From contig JAQWBS010000004.1 in assembly GCA_028706255.1 (NCBI GenBank), positions 54,006 to 118,005 on the forward strand: a stretch of 64,000 bases of DNA, read 5' to 3'. Source of the DNA: Alphaproteobacteria bacterium (GTDB taxonomy: Bacteria; Pseudomonadota; Alphaproteobacteria; RF32; CAG-239). Shown here piece by piece: positions 9,487 through 20,039 of this stretch (position 1 is the stretch's first letter; each line of letters opens with the position of its first letter). A model generated the notes under the pieces. It searched no databases, was not told where the DNA came from, and saw nothing but the letters and a program-made list of their open reading frames with translations. The position numbers were made by a program, and so were the translations under genes.

Positions 9487-11550
9487 ATGAGTGAAACGAT
9501 TAAGTCTTCCTATTTAGAATCTCAAAATCTTGAAGGTGATATAAAGAACACGGCAAACGCCCTTTTTGGTAATTTTAGTCGTGAAGAAACTTTTATGGCA
9601 CAAACGGAAATTGATAAGCATAATTTGGAATTTATTGCTCAAGCTCATCAGTCAAACGAAATTGATAAAGATAGCAAGGAATTTTTGGAAAATCTTTATG
9701 CTGACACCATGTTTAAATATGGTCAGGTTTATAAGGCTTTACGTAAATGTTTGGGAAATCCTGAAGCAATTCGTTTTAAAAACCTTAAAACCGGTGAAGT
9801 TTTTGAGGACCTTAAATCAAGTCATCACAAAAACTATGATAACAGAAGATTAGTTACCCCGAGTACGTCTGTGCAGATTGTTTTCAAAGATAAATATGGA
9901 AACGACTTATATTTAGACTTGCCAGGGATTAAAGATATTAAGCGAGCTGTTGAAAAAGTCAAAATAGGTGGAAAATATCACACGGCTTATGAACTTGATA
10001 AAAGGCAAACACGCATTAAGCATATTCCTCACCAAAGCGAATTTGTTGAAGAAATTAATCAGTTTATTCATGAACTCTCTAAAGATAAAAAATATCAAAA
10101 AGGGTTGATTGCTCTTCAGTCAAGATATCTTAAGGCGTTTAACTATTATGTTAAGGAACTTAAGAACTATAAGCTTACAGATAAGGCAAAAAGTTTGCTT
10201 TTGAAAAAACAACTTTATAAGGCAGAAGAAAAATTTAGAGACCACAATCTTTTAGGTGCTTTGGGTGACATTCACGCGGTGGCAATGCAAATTAGGAAAA
10301 AAGATGCCAAAATGACAGGCTTTTTCAATGAAAAAACACTTTTTTCAAGATATTTGCTTGAATTGGAAAATGTTGTTGCTGGGGATAGTGTGCGTGATTT
10401 CAAAAAAAATAAAGACTATCAAAGCTTTTTGAATATCTATCATAAAGCCTTAGGAGATGATAAAGATTATATTGATGATATGGCAAAAATTTCTAAACCT
10501 TATCAGCGTTTGAACGATATTTATCGTTGCTCAATCACAACAAAATATTATGATAATATTGCTAACCTCAAGACTGTTTTGACCAAGGAAATGTCAGTTG
10601 TTTCTGAAGATGATAAGTTTTATGGAAATAATAATCCTAAGCATGAGAAGTTTAAAAATAGCAAAGGGTATCGAGATGATAAACTTGTTTTCGATATGCA
10701 GGGATTTCCGCTTGAAGTTCAGCTTAAAATTGGCATTTTGAGTAGTGTTGACTATGAAACACATAGAATTTATGAAGAAAAAAGAGCTTTAGAGGAAGAG
10801 TTAAGAGATTGTTATGACCATGAAGAAGTTGCTAAGCTCAATATGGAAATTCAGAAAAAAGATATGGAAGTTAGAAGCACTTACGTTAAAATTGCTGAGA
10901 AATATAATCGTAAGGTTATGGAAACAGCAGCAGAGATGGAGCTTGACTTGTTCAAGGCTGAGTGGGAAAAGAGAGATGATGAAACGCCAAAGCTTAATAT
11001 TGAAGCGCTTCGTGGCTTTTTGAAAGCCAGAGATGATGATTATAGCAATCTTCTCAAAGGGAAAAAGAAATATGCTCAAGTGGCAGAATTTTTAGAAGAT
11101 AATCTTTTGGTCAGTCCATTTAAAACTTTGGTGCTTGAAGATGAGATTGTGAATATCGCCGAGATGAAATATGGTGACTTAGATGAGTGTGAGCATGAGA
11201 AAATTAATGCGAATTCAGATTATCCAGTCATTCCGAACATGAAGTCTTTTGCTGAAAGATATTTAAGTAATATTGAACGTGCTTACATTGGCACAATTGA
11301 TGGTAAAGTCAAAGAGTCCATTTTTGAAGATTATAAAAAAGCGGAAGCTGAAAGAATAAAAAGCCAAAATAATGTGAAAAAACATGGTAGCTTTCTCTAT
11401 TCAAGAAGATTAAGTCAAAATGATATTGCTGACATCAATCGTCGAGAGAGAGAATATCTGAAAGAGACAGGCAAAAAAGATGTGGAAAATAACGTAGAAG
11501 GTGTTAAGATAAATCCAAAAGTTGTTCCTCTTAAGACGAAGGATAGATAA
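9487..11550 (+). CDS. Large hypothetical protein with possible divergent RelA/SpoT nucleotidyltransferase-like segment
   Basis: RLNDIYRCSI...KGYRDDKLVFDMQGFPLEVQLKIGILSSVDYETHRIYEEKRAL; start chosen at MSETIKSS. Confidence 0.75.
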   Translation: MSETIKSSYLESQNLEGDIKNTANALFGNFSREETFMAQTEIDKHNLEFIAQAHQSNEIDKDSKEFLENLYADTMFKYGQVYKALRKCLGNPEAIRFKNLKTGEVFEDLKSSHHKNYDNRRLVTPSTSVQIVFKDKYGNDLYLDLPGIKDIKRAVEKVKIGGKYHTAYELDKRQTRIKHIPHQSEFVEEINQFIHELSKDKKYQKGLIALQSRYLKAFNYYVKELKNYKLTDKAKSLLLKKQLYKAEEKFRDHNLLGALGDIHAVAMQIRKKDAKMTGFFNEKTLFSRYLLELENVVAGDSVRDFKKNKDYQSFLNIYHKALGDDKDYIDDMAKISKPYQRLNDIYRCSITTKYYDNIANLKTVLTKEMSVVSEDDKFYGNNNPKHEKFKNSKGYRDDKLVFDMQGFPLEVQLKIGILSSVDYETHRIYEEKRALEEELRDCYDHEEVAKLNMEIQKKDMEVRSTYVKIAEKYNRKVMETAAEMELDLFKAEWEKRDDETPKLNIEALRGFLKARDDDYSNLLKGKKKYAQVAEFLEDNLLVSPFKTLVLEDEIVNIAEMKYGDLDECEHEKINANSDYPVIPNMKSFAERYLSNIERAYIGTIDGKVKESIFEDYKKAEAERIKSQNNVKKHGSFLYSRRLSQNDIADINRREREYLKETGKKDVENNVEGVKINPKVVPLKTKDR

Positions 11551-11551
11551 A

Positions 11552-12703
11552 ATGTATGGATTGCTGTTAGCCTTATTTCTCACCTCTTTTCCTATGATTT
11601 CTTACGCCCAAATCGCACATAATGATGCGAGTGATGATGCTAGTCAGGAAATTGTTTCTTCCCTTCTCGGAGATGAACCTCAGGAAAATGAAGAACCTGT
11701 AAAAAAATCTAAGACTGTTGAAGAGGCAAAAGATAGCCGTGGCATTTTTTCTTTCATGAATTTTTCTTTTGGAGATAAAAAGAAAGAAAAAACAGCAACA
11801 GAAAATGCAGAAGCTCTTGTTGAAATACAAAAATCTGCTGAAGCTGGTGATGTTGATTCTCAAATCACACTCGGATATCTCTATCTTTATGGTGATGGTA
11901 AGGTTAAGCCCGATTATCAAAAATCTTTTCATTATTATTCAATGGCAGCCGCACAAAATGATAAGGTTGGCATCAATAATTTAGGCATTTTATATTATAG
12001 TGGGATTGGGGTGGAGAAAGACACGCTTAAAGCATCAGAGCAATTTGAAAAAGCTGCAAAGTTGGGAAATAGTGAGGCTGCTGTGAATTTGGCTTTCATT
12101 TACTTGACGGGAAGTTCTAAAGTCGCAAAAAATTCACAATATGCCATGGAGCTATTTGAGCAAGCCGCAACCGCAGGAAATAATACGGCAAAGTTTATGA
12201 CTGGTTACGCTTATTATCGTGGGTTTATTTTTGATAAAGATTTAAGAAAAGCTTTTGAATTGATGAAACAGGCGGCAACATCACAATATGATGATGCAGA
12301 GTATATTCTTGCTAGAATGTATTTGCAAGGTGAGGGTACAACCAAAAACTATGGTCAAGCAGTCAAATATTATACCCTTGCAGCCAACCAAGGTAATGTG
12401 AATGCGATGACCGAATTAGGTGATATTTTGGTTGCTGGAACAATTTATAATAAAAATTTATATAAGGCTCATATCTTGTTCAACGTGGCGGCTGTTCGTG
12501 GCGCAGAGAAGGCGGCTCAGAAACGAGACCTCTTGGAAACAGCTTTGAAAATTGAAGAGTTTCTGCAAGCTCAAGCCGAGGCTGAGGCTTATGTTGAAAA
12601 GCCTTCAGAAATCACAACTTATATTCAACAAACCTTCGGTTCTAACATTCGAGGTTACATTGATGAAGCAATGCCTGTAAATAATTATCAAATTAGAAAA
12701 TAA
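11552..12703 (+). CDS. Secreted Sel1-like (TPR) repeat protein
   Basis: Signal peptide MYGLLLALFLTSFPMISYAQ; repeats such as DSQITLGYLYLYGDGKVKPDYQKSFHYYSMAAAQND. Confidence 0.9.
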   Translation: MYGLLLALFLTSFPMISYAQIAHNDASDDASQEIVSSLLGDEPQENEEPVKKSKTVEEAKDSRGIFSFMNFSFGDKKKEKTATENAEALVEIQKSAEAGDVDSQITLGYLYLYGDGKVKPDYQKSFHYYSMAAAQNDKVGINNLGILYYSGIGVEKDTLKASEQFEKAAKLGNSEAAVNLAFIYLTGSSKVAKNSQYAMELFEQAATAGNNTAKFMTGYAYYRGFIFDKDLRKAFELMKQAATSQYDDAEYILARMYLQGEGTTKNYGQAVKYYTLAANQGNVNAMTELGDILVAGTIYNKNLYKAHILFNVAAVRGAEKAAQKRDLLETALKIEEFLQAQAEAEAYVEKPSEITTYIQQTFGSNIRGYIDEAMPVNNYQIRK

Positions 12704-12894
12704 AGGGCTAATTGCAAGATTTTACTTGTTTTATATTTAAATATAACTAATATTATAGCTGAAACAAACTTTGTGATATTAAGAGTTATGATTCTGTGAC
12801 CATTGATTTTATTCTGGTTTTTTGGATAAATAATTTTTGCGGCATAGGTTTGCTTATTTTTGTATTAACCTGTTTATTTATAAGGAATAAGATT

Positions 12895-13098
12895 ATGGCA
12901 ACAGGAACAGTTAAATGGTTTAACAACAAAAAAGGTTTTGGTTTTATTCAGCCTGATGATGGTGGTGCTGACGTATTCGTACACATCTCTGCCGTTCAAA
13001 AAGCAGGTTTGAGAACTTTATATGAAAATGACAAAATTTCTTATGAATTGATTTCAGAAAAAGGCAAAACTTCTGCTGGTAACTTGAAAAAAGCTTAA
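12895..13098 (+). CDS. Cold-shock protein
   Basis: MATGTVKWFNNKKGFGFIQPDDGGADVFVHISAVQKAG. Confidence 0.95.
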   Translation: MATGTVKWFNNKKGFGFIQPDDGGADVFVHISAVQKAGLRTLYENDKISYELISEKGKTSAGNLKKA

Positions 13099-13115
13099 GT
13101 TTTTTAAGATTTATA

Positions 13116-13144
13116 AAAAGCCTCCAATCTTGGGGGCTTTTTTG
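13116..13144 (+). terminator. Rho-independent terminator after csp gene
   Basis: aaaagcctccaatcttgggggcttttttt. Confidence 0.85.
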
Positions 13145-13471
13145 ATGTTTAAAATTATTTTTTTGTTGATTCTGTCTATTTTATCAAGTAGAATAGTATT
13201 CTATTTTAAATTATTAGTATTTATTCTAATCCTAAAAGCTATGAAACTTTATGAAACACAAAGATCTTATGAAAAAGTGAACAGAGAAAGACGGCGGTTA
13301 AAAAGGATTAAACTTTTTTTGAAGTTGTTTTTTTCGCTTCTGTTGTTGGTATGTTGTGGCTTCTTTTGCCTCAATCTTTTGACCAAGCTTGAATTTTTCT
13401 GCTCTATTGGAATAATTCTTTTGGCTTGGAAACTATGTTTCTTTTTTAGAATTTATAATTTAAAAAGTTAA
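13145..13471 (+). CDS. Small hypothetical membrane protein
   Basis: Hydrophobic ORF with two predicted TM stretches; overlaps terminator if longer start used. Confidence 0.4.
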   Translation: MFKIIFLLILSILSSRIVFYFKLLVFILILKAMKLYETQRSYEKVNRERRRLKRIKLFLKLFFSLLLLVCCGFFCLNLLTKLEFFCSIGIILLAWKLCFFFRIYNLKS

Positions 13472-13474
13472 AAT

Positions 13475-14014
13475 ATGGAAAGTGATAGTGGAGGTGGTGG
13501 GAGCTACACCAGTAAAGAAAGTTATGAAAGTTACGATACGCCTGAAAGCAACGAAATGACAAAAAGATTCTTTGCAATGAGAAGTGCTTATCGAGCAAGT
13601 GGTGTTATTGGGAACTTTGTTCTGTTTGTTATTGCTGGTCTTCTTAGTTATTTACTGATAATGACAGTGATTAATGGGATAAGTGTTGAAAAGGTTGCGA
13701 CAATCACGGTGGCAAAAGTTTTTCAAAATGAACAACTTCTTTTGAGCACTAAAGGGGAGGCTTATATCGTTTCTTCTCTGTATGTTCAAAGTGAAAGCGG
13801 ACGTGAGTTCGTTAAAAAGAATGATGTTGTTCAACTTGTAAAGGCTAACGGATCTTTAGATCTTTACACTTCAAGAGTGGCTTTTGATAAGATTGAAGAA
13901 GGATATCAGCCTTCATGGGGAACATATGTTATAATTTTTGTTTTGGTCATGTGCTGTTTAATTTGCTTGTTAAGGATTCTTGCTGGACCTGAGCCAGATA
14001 ACTTTATCGATTGA
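13475..14014 (+). CDS. Hypothetical two-TM membrane protein
   Basis: Two hydrophobic segments (FVLFVIAGLLSYLLIMTVI; YVIIFVLVMCCLICLLRIL). Confidence 0.65.
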   Translation: MESDSGGGGSYTSKESYESYDTPESNEMTKRFFAMRSAYRASGVIGNFVLFVIAGLLSYLLIMTVINGISVEKVATITVAKVFQNEQLLLSTKGEAYIVSSLYVQSESGREFVKKNDVVQLVKANGSLDLYTSRVAFDKIEEGYQPSWGTYVIIFVLVMCCLICLLRILAGPEPDNFID

Positions 14015-14039
14015 TGTAATTAATATCGTAATATAAAAA

Positions 14040-14067
14040 GGGTGGAATTTAATTCCACCTTTTTTTA
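14040..14067 (+). terminator. Hairpin terminator
   Basis: ggtggaatttaattccaccttttttt. Confidence 0.8.
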
Positions 14068-14133
14068 TTGAATTTAGTCTAAAAATTGTATATAATTAAA
14101 TTCTAAACAAACAATTAATACATATATATAATT

Positions 14134-14511
14134 ATGAAAAAAATATTATTTTTATTGAGCATAATCTTACTGGTCATGTCCTCTTGTTTGAGTGAATACA
14201 AAATAGAAACAGAAGGTAAGATTGAGAATGAACGCATTTGCTATTACTCTGTTCCACACAGAAGAGATTATTTTGCGACCATTCGTGGAAAAGAATATCA
14301 GCTTGTTTCAAATATAATCTATCCATCTTCAAAAAAATGCCAAAAAGGAGATTGGGTTAAAGTCCTAAAAAAGGGCGAGAATAGATTTGTTTTGGGAAAA
14401 ATTGATATTTCTGATGCAGAAATAATTGGGAAGTATCAAGAATCTCAGGCTATTGGAGCTGTTGCTCTTTTGGCTGTGTGTTTTCTCATTTTATTTGTAT
14501 TAAGAAAATAA
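14134..14511 (+). CDS. Hypothetical lipoprotein
   Basis: MKKILFLLSIILLVMSSCLSEY lipobox-like N-terminus; C-terminal TM. Confidence 0.65.
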   Translation: MKKILFLLSIILLVMSSCLSEYKIETEGKIENERICYYSVPHRRDYFATIRGKEYQLVSNIIYPSSKKCQKGDWVKVLKKGENRFVLGKIDISDAEIIGKYQESQAIGAVALLAVCFLILFVLRK

Positions 14512-14566
14512 TGATTAAAAAAAGAATTCAGAGTTTTCTTTATATTCTTTTTTGAAGTTTGATAAA

Positions 14567-14595
14567 GAAGGTTGGAATTTAATTCCAACCTTCTT
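14567..14595 (+). terminator. Hairpin terminator
   Basis: gaaggttggaatttaattccaaccttctttt. Confidence 0.75.
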
Positions 14596-14636
14596 TTAGT
14601 TTATGGCTTAAATGCTCTCACAATAAATACTTCTTG

Positions 14637-16556
14637 TTATGCGTGAGGCATTTTTGCTTCTTTCTCTGTCATACTCAAGAAATCTGCAAGGCTCATCACT
14701 TCTTGTTTTTCAGAACCGATGCGACGGATTGTCACCGTTCTTTCCTCTTTTTCTTTGCCACCAACAACCACAATGATTGGTGTTTTTGTCACAGAGTGTT
14801 CACGAACTTTATAGCTGATTTTTTCGTTTCTCAAATCGGTAGAAACTTTAATCTTACGTTTTTTAAGTTCTTCAGCCACTTCTTTTGCATAGTCATCAAA
14901 CTCACTCACAACAGGAGCAACCACAACTTGCTCAGGAGCAAGCCAAAGTGGAAGTTTGCCGGCGTGATGTTCAATCAAAATGCCTAAGAAACGTTCAATT
15001 GAACCGAACAAAGCACGGTGCAACATCACAGGGCGATGTTTTTCACCATCTTCACCAATATATGAAATGTCGAAGCGTTCAGGCAAGTTCATATCCACTT
15101 GAACCGTTCCGCATTGCCATTCACGACCAATTGCATCTCTCAAGATGAACTCTAATTTTGGACCATAGAAAGCACCTTCGCCTTCATTGATTTCAAACTC
15201 AAAGCCATGATTTGTCAAAGCATTTGCTAAAGCTTTTTCAGAAATATCCCAAACTTCGTCAGAACCAATGCGTTTTTCTGGACGAGTTGAGAGATAAATT
15301 TTAACTTCTTCAAAGCCAAAGTCTTTATAAATGTCGAGAATGAGCTTCAAAGTTGTGATGCTTTCTTCTTCCAACTGTTCTAGGGTGCAGAAGATGTGCG
15401 CATCATCTTGCGTAAATTCACGAACACGCATCAAGCCCATCAAAGCGCCACTTGCTTCATAGCGGTTGACTTTTCCGAATTCAGCTAATTTCAAAGGCAG
15501 GTCACGGTAAGACTTAATGCCTTGCTTGTAAACCAAAAGACCACCAGGGCAGTTCATTGGCTTAATGCAGAACATTTTGCCATCTTCTGTTGCACCAGAA
15601 TAGTTATGTTCGCCATATTTTTCCCAGTGACCAGAAGTTTCCCAAAGCACTCTATCCATCACACGAGGCGTTTCAATTTCAAGATAGTCATTTTGCTCTT
15701 GACGATTACGCATATATTCAATGAGGCGACGATAGATTCTAAAGCCTTTATCGTGCCAGAAAACTGCACCAGGAGCATATTCAGGTTCAAAGTGGAACAA
15801 GTCCATTTCACGACCCAATTTGCGGTGGTCACGTTTTGCAGCTTCTTCAAGCATTGTTAAATAAGCTTTTAAATCTTTTTTGTCTGCCCAAGCAGTTGCA
15901 TAAATGCGTTGCAACATTTCATTTTCTGAATTGCCACGCCAATAAGCGCCAGCAACTTTCATCAATTTGAAAGCATCGCCGATTTTTCCTGTGCTTGGAA
16001 TGTGAGGTCCACGGCAAAGGTCTGTGAAATCGCCTTGTTTGTAAAGACTAATCACTTCACTTTCAGGCAAATCTGAAATAATTTCAGCCTTATAGTTTTC
16101 ACCAATAGACTTGAAATATTCAATTGCTTTATTTCTTTCCCAAACCATTCTTTCAACAGGAATGTCTTGTTTCACCAACTCGTGCATTTTTGCTTCAATC
16201 TTGCCAAGCTCTTCTTCTTTGAAAGGTTCTTTTCTTGAAAAGTCATAATAGAATCCGTTTTCAATAACAGGTCCAATTGTAACTTGAACATCTGGCCAGA
16301 GCTGTTTAACGGCTTGAGCCATCAAGTGAGAACAAGAGTGGCGAATTAAATCAAGACCTTCTTTGTCTTTTGCGGTGATAACGGTTACGGTTGCGTCGGT
16401 GGTGATTGTTGTGCCTAAATCTTGTAATTTATTATTCACTTTAACCGCAAGCGCTGCTTTTGCAAGGCCTGCACTGATGTGAGAGGTAATGTCGAAGCCG
16501 TTTACTTCGCCACTGAACTGCATCACATCACCACTCGGTAATTTTATTGCAACCAT
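14637..16556 (-). CDS. thrS: Threonyl-tRNA synthetase
   Basis: TGS domain, SCSHLMAQAV, MNCPGG, FTQDDAHIFC, class II motif 3 region. Confidence 0.97.
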   Translation of the reverse strand: MVAIKLPSGDVMQFSGEVNGFDITSHISAGLAKAALAVKVNNKLQDLGTTITTDATVTVITAKDKEGLDLIRHSCSHLMAQAVKQLWPDVQVTIGPVIENGFYYDFSRKEPFKEEELGKIEAKMHELVKQDIPVERMVWERNKAIEYFKSIGENYKAEIISDLPESEVISLYKQGDFTDLCRGPHIPSTGKIGDAFKLMKVAGAYWRGNSENEMLQRIYATAWADKKDLKAYLTMLEEAAKRDHRKLGREMDLFHFEPEYAPGAVFWHDKGFRIYRRLIEYMRNRQEQNDYLEIETPRVMDRVLWETSGHWEKYGEHNYSGATEDGKMFCIKPMNCPGGLLVYKQGIKSYRDLPLKLAEFGKVNRYEASGALMGLMRVREFTQDDAHIFCTLEQLEEESITTLKLILDIYKDFGFEEVKIYLSTRPEKRIGSDEVWDISEKALANALTNHGFEFEINEGEGAFYGPKLEFILRDAIGREWQCGTVQVDMNLPERFDISYIGEDGEKHRPVMLHRALFGSIERFLGILIEHHAGKLPLWLAPEQVVVAPVVSEFDDYAKEVAEELKKRKIKVSTDLRNEKISYKVREHSVTKTPIIVVVGGKEKEERTVTIRRIGSEKQEVMSLADFLSMTEKEAKMPHA

Positions 16557-16663
16557 AATTAAAATTTCTCCAATATATTTTTAGTTATTAAATTTGCCTC
16601 TTTCGAGACGCCAATAAACATATAGTAATCATTTTCATAAATTCCTATATGTCTGTTTAGGGT

Positions 16664-17812
16664 TTACTTCAAAACTTCTTCGTAAACCTTAATTGTTTTA
16701 TCACACATTATTTGTTTTGTAAAATTATTCTTCACGTTTTCAATTGCTGCGGCGGAAATTTTTTCTCTTTCTTTCTTGTCCAAATTCAATGCCCAGTCAA
16801 TTGATTCTGCAAGGCTGTCTGAATTGTTGTTTTCAAAAAGCTTTCCAGTTTTGCCGTCGATGAGGTTTTCCAAAGAACCACCAATGTTTGAAGCAAGCAC
16901 AATCTTACCCATTGCCTGACCTTCAATTGCAGCGCGTCCAAAAGCTTCTGGTTCAATAGAAGTTGAAAGCACAACGTCTGAAATGGCAAGCAAGGCTGGA
17001 ATGTCAAAGCTATGTCCAATGAATTGTACAGAAGAAGTAAGGTTATATTTATTGACCATTTCTTCCAATTCGGCACGATATTTAACACGACCTTGATCAG
17101 AGCCTACAATGAGGCAATAAGTGTTTGGGGTTTTGATTTTAGAAAGAGCTTCAATCAAAAGGTGTTGACCTTTCCAACGCGTGACACGTCCAATCAAAGT
17201 GATGATTTTTTTGTCCTCAGGAATGTGGTTATCGGTAATGACTTTGATGATTCTTTCTGAAGTCACAGCTTCAGGCGAGAAGTTGTTAATGTTCACACAA
17301 CGATGAATGAGCTTAATATTTTTCGGATCAGCTTTATAGTTGCTGAGAATATGGCTTTTGATGTGTTCGGAAATAGCAATTATTTTTTCTCCGAAAGTCA
17401 TCACTTTATTATAAATTTTCTTAATTCCCCATGGTCCTAATCCATAAGTTCCGTGGAAAGTTGTCACAAAATGAACTTTGGCTCTTTTTGCAGCCCAATA
17501 AGCACTCCAAGCAGGGGCGCGCGAGCGAGCATGAACAATATTAATGCCGTTTTCTTTAATGAATTTTTCCAATTTATAAGAATTGAGATACATCTTGAAA
17601 ATGTTTTTGCTTTTAAGCGGAAGCGTGAGGTGCTTAACTTTGATTTTTTCTAAGTGATAAACCATTCTGCCACCGGCGGAAGCAACAAAGTTTTTAATGC
17701 CATGCTTTTGGAGTTCAGAAGCAATTTCTGTTGTGCCAACTTCAACGCCACCATGATCCATTTCTGGTAAAACTTGTAAAACAACAGGGTCAGTTTTCTT
17801 TTTACTATTCAT
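16664..17812 (-). CDS. Glycosyltransferase family 4 (GT-B)
   Basis: ITLIGRVTRWKGQHLLIEAL; STSIEPEAFGRAAIEGQAMGKIVLAS. Confidence 0.9.
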   Translation of the reverse strand: MNSKKKTDPVVLQVLPEMDHGGVEVGTTEIASELQKHGIKNFVASAGGRMVYHLEKIKVKHLTLPLKSKNIFKMYLNSYKLEKFIKENGINIVHARSRAPAWSAYWAAKRAKVHFVTTFHGTYGLGPWGIKKIYNKVMTFGEKIIAISEHIKSHILSNYKADPKNIKLIHRCVNINNFSPEAVTSERIIKVITDNHIPEDKKIITLIGRVTRWKGQHLLIEALSKIKTPNTYCLIVGSDQGRVKYRAELEEMVNKYNLTSSVQFIGHSFDIPALLAISDVVLSTSIEPEAFGRAAIEGQAMGKIVLASNIGGSLENLIDGKTGKLFENNNSDSLAESIDWALNLDKKEREKISAAAIENVKNNFTKQIMCDKTIKVYEEVLK

Positions 17813-17915
17813 TTTTATCAGTCCATTTATAAAATTTTACGTCAACGGACTCATCATATGCTCGTTTCTTCTAAACGGCAATGAGTTTTTAATTAAAGTC
17901 ACAATAATCTTTGAG

Positions 17916-18380
17916 TTAGAAGTCGTGATATTCGAAAGGAAGGTCTTTGGTTTTTCTTTGAGGGTGATAAGTATAGATATTTGATGTTGTTGGAATATTG
18001 CTTGTTCTATGCCAATAACCTTTGTCTTCCATACACATACGATATTTACGTGGGGAGATTGATTCATTACGACGAAGGGAGTTAACAATAACTGGTTGAG
18101 CCCCTGGGTATGCAACATAACTTGCCCAAACGCCTTTATCTGTGTGCCAGTTCGCTCTGATGTCTAAACGGGCTTCTTCCGAATAAAACCAACTTTTAAC
18201 ATTTGGAAGAAGGCGAAAATCTTCAGCTTTTTTCATACATTCTGAATGGTCTCGAGAAAATTTTTCAATGCCAGTGTTTTCTCTTTCCCAGTGATAAATG
18301 ACTTGTCCTTCGCCTTTTGAGGTGGTGGAACAAGCAGAAAGAAGTGAAAGTGCAATTAATGTTTTAATGGTTTTTTTCAT
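17916..18380 (-). CDS. Hypothetical lipoprotein
   Basis: MKKTIKTLIALSLLSACSTTSKG lipobox. Confidence 0.75.
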   Translation of the reverse strand: MKKTIKTLIALSLLSACSTTSKGEGQVIYHWERENTGIEKFSRDHSECMKKAEDFRLLPNVKSWFYSEEARLDIRANWHTDKGVWASYVAYPGAQPVIVNSLRRNESISPRKYRMCMEDKGYWHRTSNIPTTSNIYTYHPQRKTKDLPFEYHDF

Positions 18381-18381
18381 C

Positions 18382-19047
18382 TTAAAAATCCAAGTTTGCA
18401 TAGTGTTTAGAAGGGAGTATTCCTCTGATTGTGTCATTCAAAAGGTCTTTAAAGCTCGGACGAGATTTAATTTTTGAATACCAAATCTTTGCATTTCTAT
18501 AATTTTCCCAACTTACATCACCAAGATAGTCGATGATAGAAAGGTGGGCTGCGGCAGTGATATCTGCTAGAGAGAAAGTTTCGCCAGCAAGATAGTTGTC
18601 TTTTTCAGCGAGCCAGTCAATATATTCCATATGATAATTGAGATTATTCAAGCCAATTTTCAAAATTTTTGAATCAGGTGCAAGCCCTTTGCTGAATCTT
18701 TTATGCACTTTTTCGACAACAATTTTTTTATAAACATCCTCATAGAATTTGGTGTCAAACCATTCAATGATGTTTCTTGCGTCAGCACGTTGCTTAATGT
18801 CATCAGGAAGCAATCTAATTTCTTTGATGAAATCTTCTAAATATTCGCTGATAGCATAATTCCCGCTAATAAAATTTCCGTCATAGAGAAAGATTGGCAA
18901 GCTTCCTGAAGGGTTAAGTTGATAAACTTCTTCAGATAAGTTCCAAGGTTCTTCTTCTTTCAAAACAAACAGCACTTTTTTTTCAGACATTTGAAGTCTG
19001 ATTTTGCGACTGAAAGGTGATGTTGTGTGGTGAATTAACAGAACCAT
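18382..19047 (-). CDS. Glutathione S-transferase family protein
   Basis: TSPFSRKIRLQMSEK; NPSGSLPIFLYDGNFISGNYAISEYLED; FSLADITAAAHLSIIDYLG. Confidence 0.88.
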   Translation of the reverse strand: MVLLIHHTTSPFSRKIRLQMSEKKVLFVLKEEEPWNLSEEVYQLNPSGSLPIFLYDGNFISGNYAISEYLEDFIKEIRLLPDDIKQRADARNIIEWFDTKFYEDVYKKIVVEKVHKRFSKGLAPDSKILKIGLNNLNYHMEYIDWLAEKDNYLAGETFSLADITAAAHLSIIDYLGDVSWENYRNAKIWYSKIKSRPSFKDLLNDTIRGILPSKHYANLDF

Positions 19048-19066
19048 TTAAGTTTTTGCCTCTCTT

Positions 19067-19921
19067 TTATTCTGGTGTTCGTGAAAATTCAGGGGAAACA
19101 ACCCCTTGATTTTGTTTTTCTATATTATTCATCATTTCGATTAAATAGTTGTTAATTTTTTCTAAGTTTTTTGGGTTCTCCAACTTTCTGGTTAAAGTTT
19201 GTGCAATGTAAGCGCGGTCTCTTGAAGTTTTAGAAAGTCCTAAAAACATTGGCATATCCCAAACTGCAGATTTTGAAAAACTGATTTTGTTGAGTAGCCC
19301 AAGTTTAGAAGCTTCAACCATATAAAAATAACGACTACCTATAATATAATCAATCTCCCCTCTGAAAAGTTTTTCAAAAAGTTTATAGGAATTATCAAAT
19401 TTCTCGGTTTTAAGACGATTAATTTGTGTTTGAACATAGTCATTCCAATGTTCTTTTGTGTGAATTCCGCCTTTGAGGGAAGTAAGGTCTGCAGTGCTTT
19501 TAATTCCATTTATTCGATTAGGCATAGTGATGATGTATATTGGATTATTCACGACTGATGGATAAATATATTCAATGCCGTTGTAAATTTCAGTTTTTGA
19601 ATAAATTCCTAAAATTAAGTCAATTTTTCCACTGCGAACATCTCTGATTTCTTCTAAATAGCTATTGCCAATGGTGTAAGTGATTTGAAAGTTATGTTCT
19701 TCGGCATAATCATTTAAGAAATTTTTCAAAAAACTTGTGAAGGTGCTTTTCTTCTCTGGCTCTTGCAGATAGCCAAATGGAGGATAGTCGATAAAGCTAG
19801 TGACGTTCATTGCTTTAAATCTTTTACGTTCACGTTCGCTGGTGTCTAACATTGCGAAAGCTTTTGAAAAAATGAGGCACATCATGAATGTAAAGAGAAG
19901 TGTTTTGAAAAATTTATTCAT
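19067..19921 (-). CDS. Periplasmic substrate-binding protein (SBP_bac_3-like)
   Basis: Signal peptide; FIDYPPFGYLQE, YLEEIRDVRSGKIDLILG. Confidence 0.75.
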   Translation of the reverse strand: MNKFFKTLLFTFMMCLIFSKAFAMLDTSERERKRFKAMNVTSFIDYPPFGYLQEPEKKSTFTSFLKNFLNDYAEEHNFQITYTIGNSYLEEIRDVRSGKIDLILGIYSKTEIYNGIEYIYPSVVNNPIYIITMPNRINGIKSTADLTSLKGGIHTKEHWNDYVQTQINRLKTEKFDNSYKLFEKLFRGEIDYIIGSRYFYMVEASKLGLLNKISFSKSAVWDMPMFLGLSKTSRDRAYIAQTLTRKLENPKNLEKINNYLIEMMNNIEKQNQGVVSPEFSRTPE

Positions 19922-20039
19922 GTTATTATCCTAAAAAAACCACTTACTTTTTTGGTTGACTTTTGTTATATTATAAATCATAGATTAACTAACGAGAGTT
20001 AAAAAATATTTTATATTATAAGCATAGCAGGTATATTAA

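Noticed and set aside
12796-12894. N-terminal extension of cold-shock protein ORF
   Set aside because: Canonical CspA starts at 12895 with an upstream GGA; the extension is 5' UTR, possibly regulatory.
14634-15860. Several + strand ORFs within thrS
   Set aside because: Antisense shadows of a clear thrS coding sequence.
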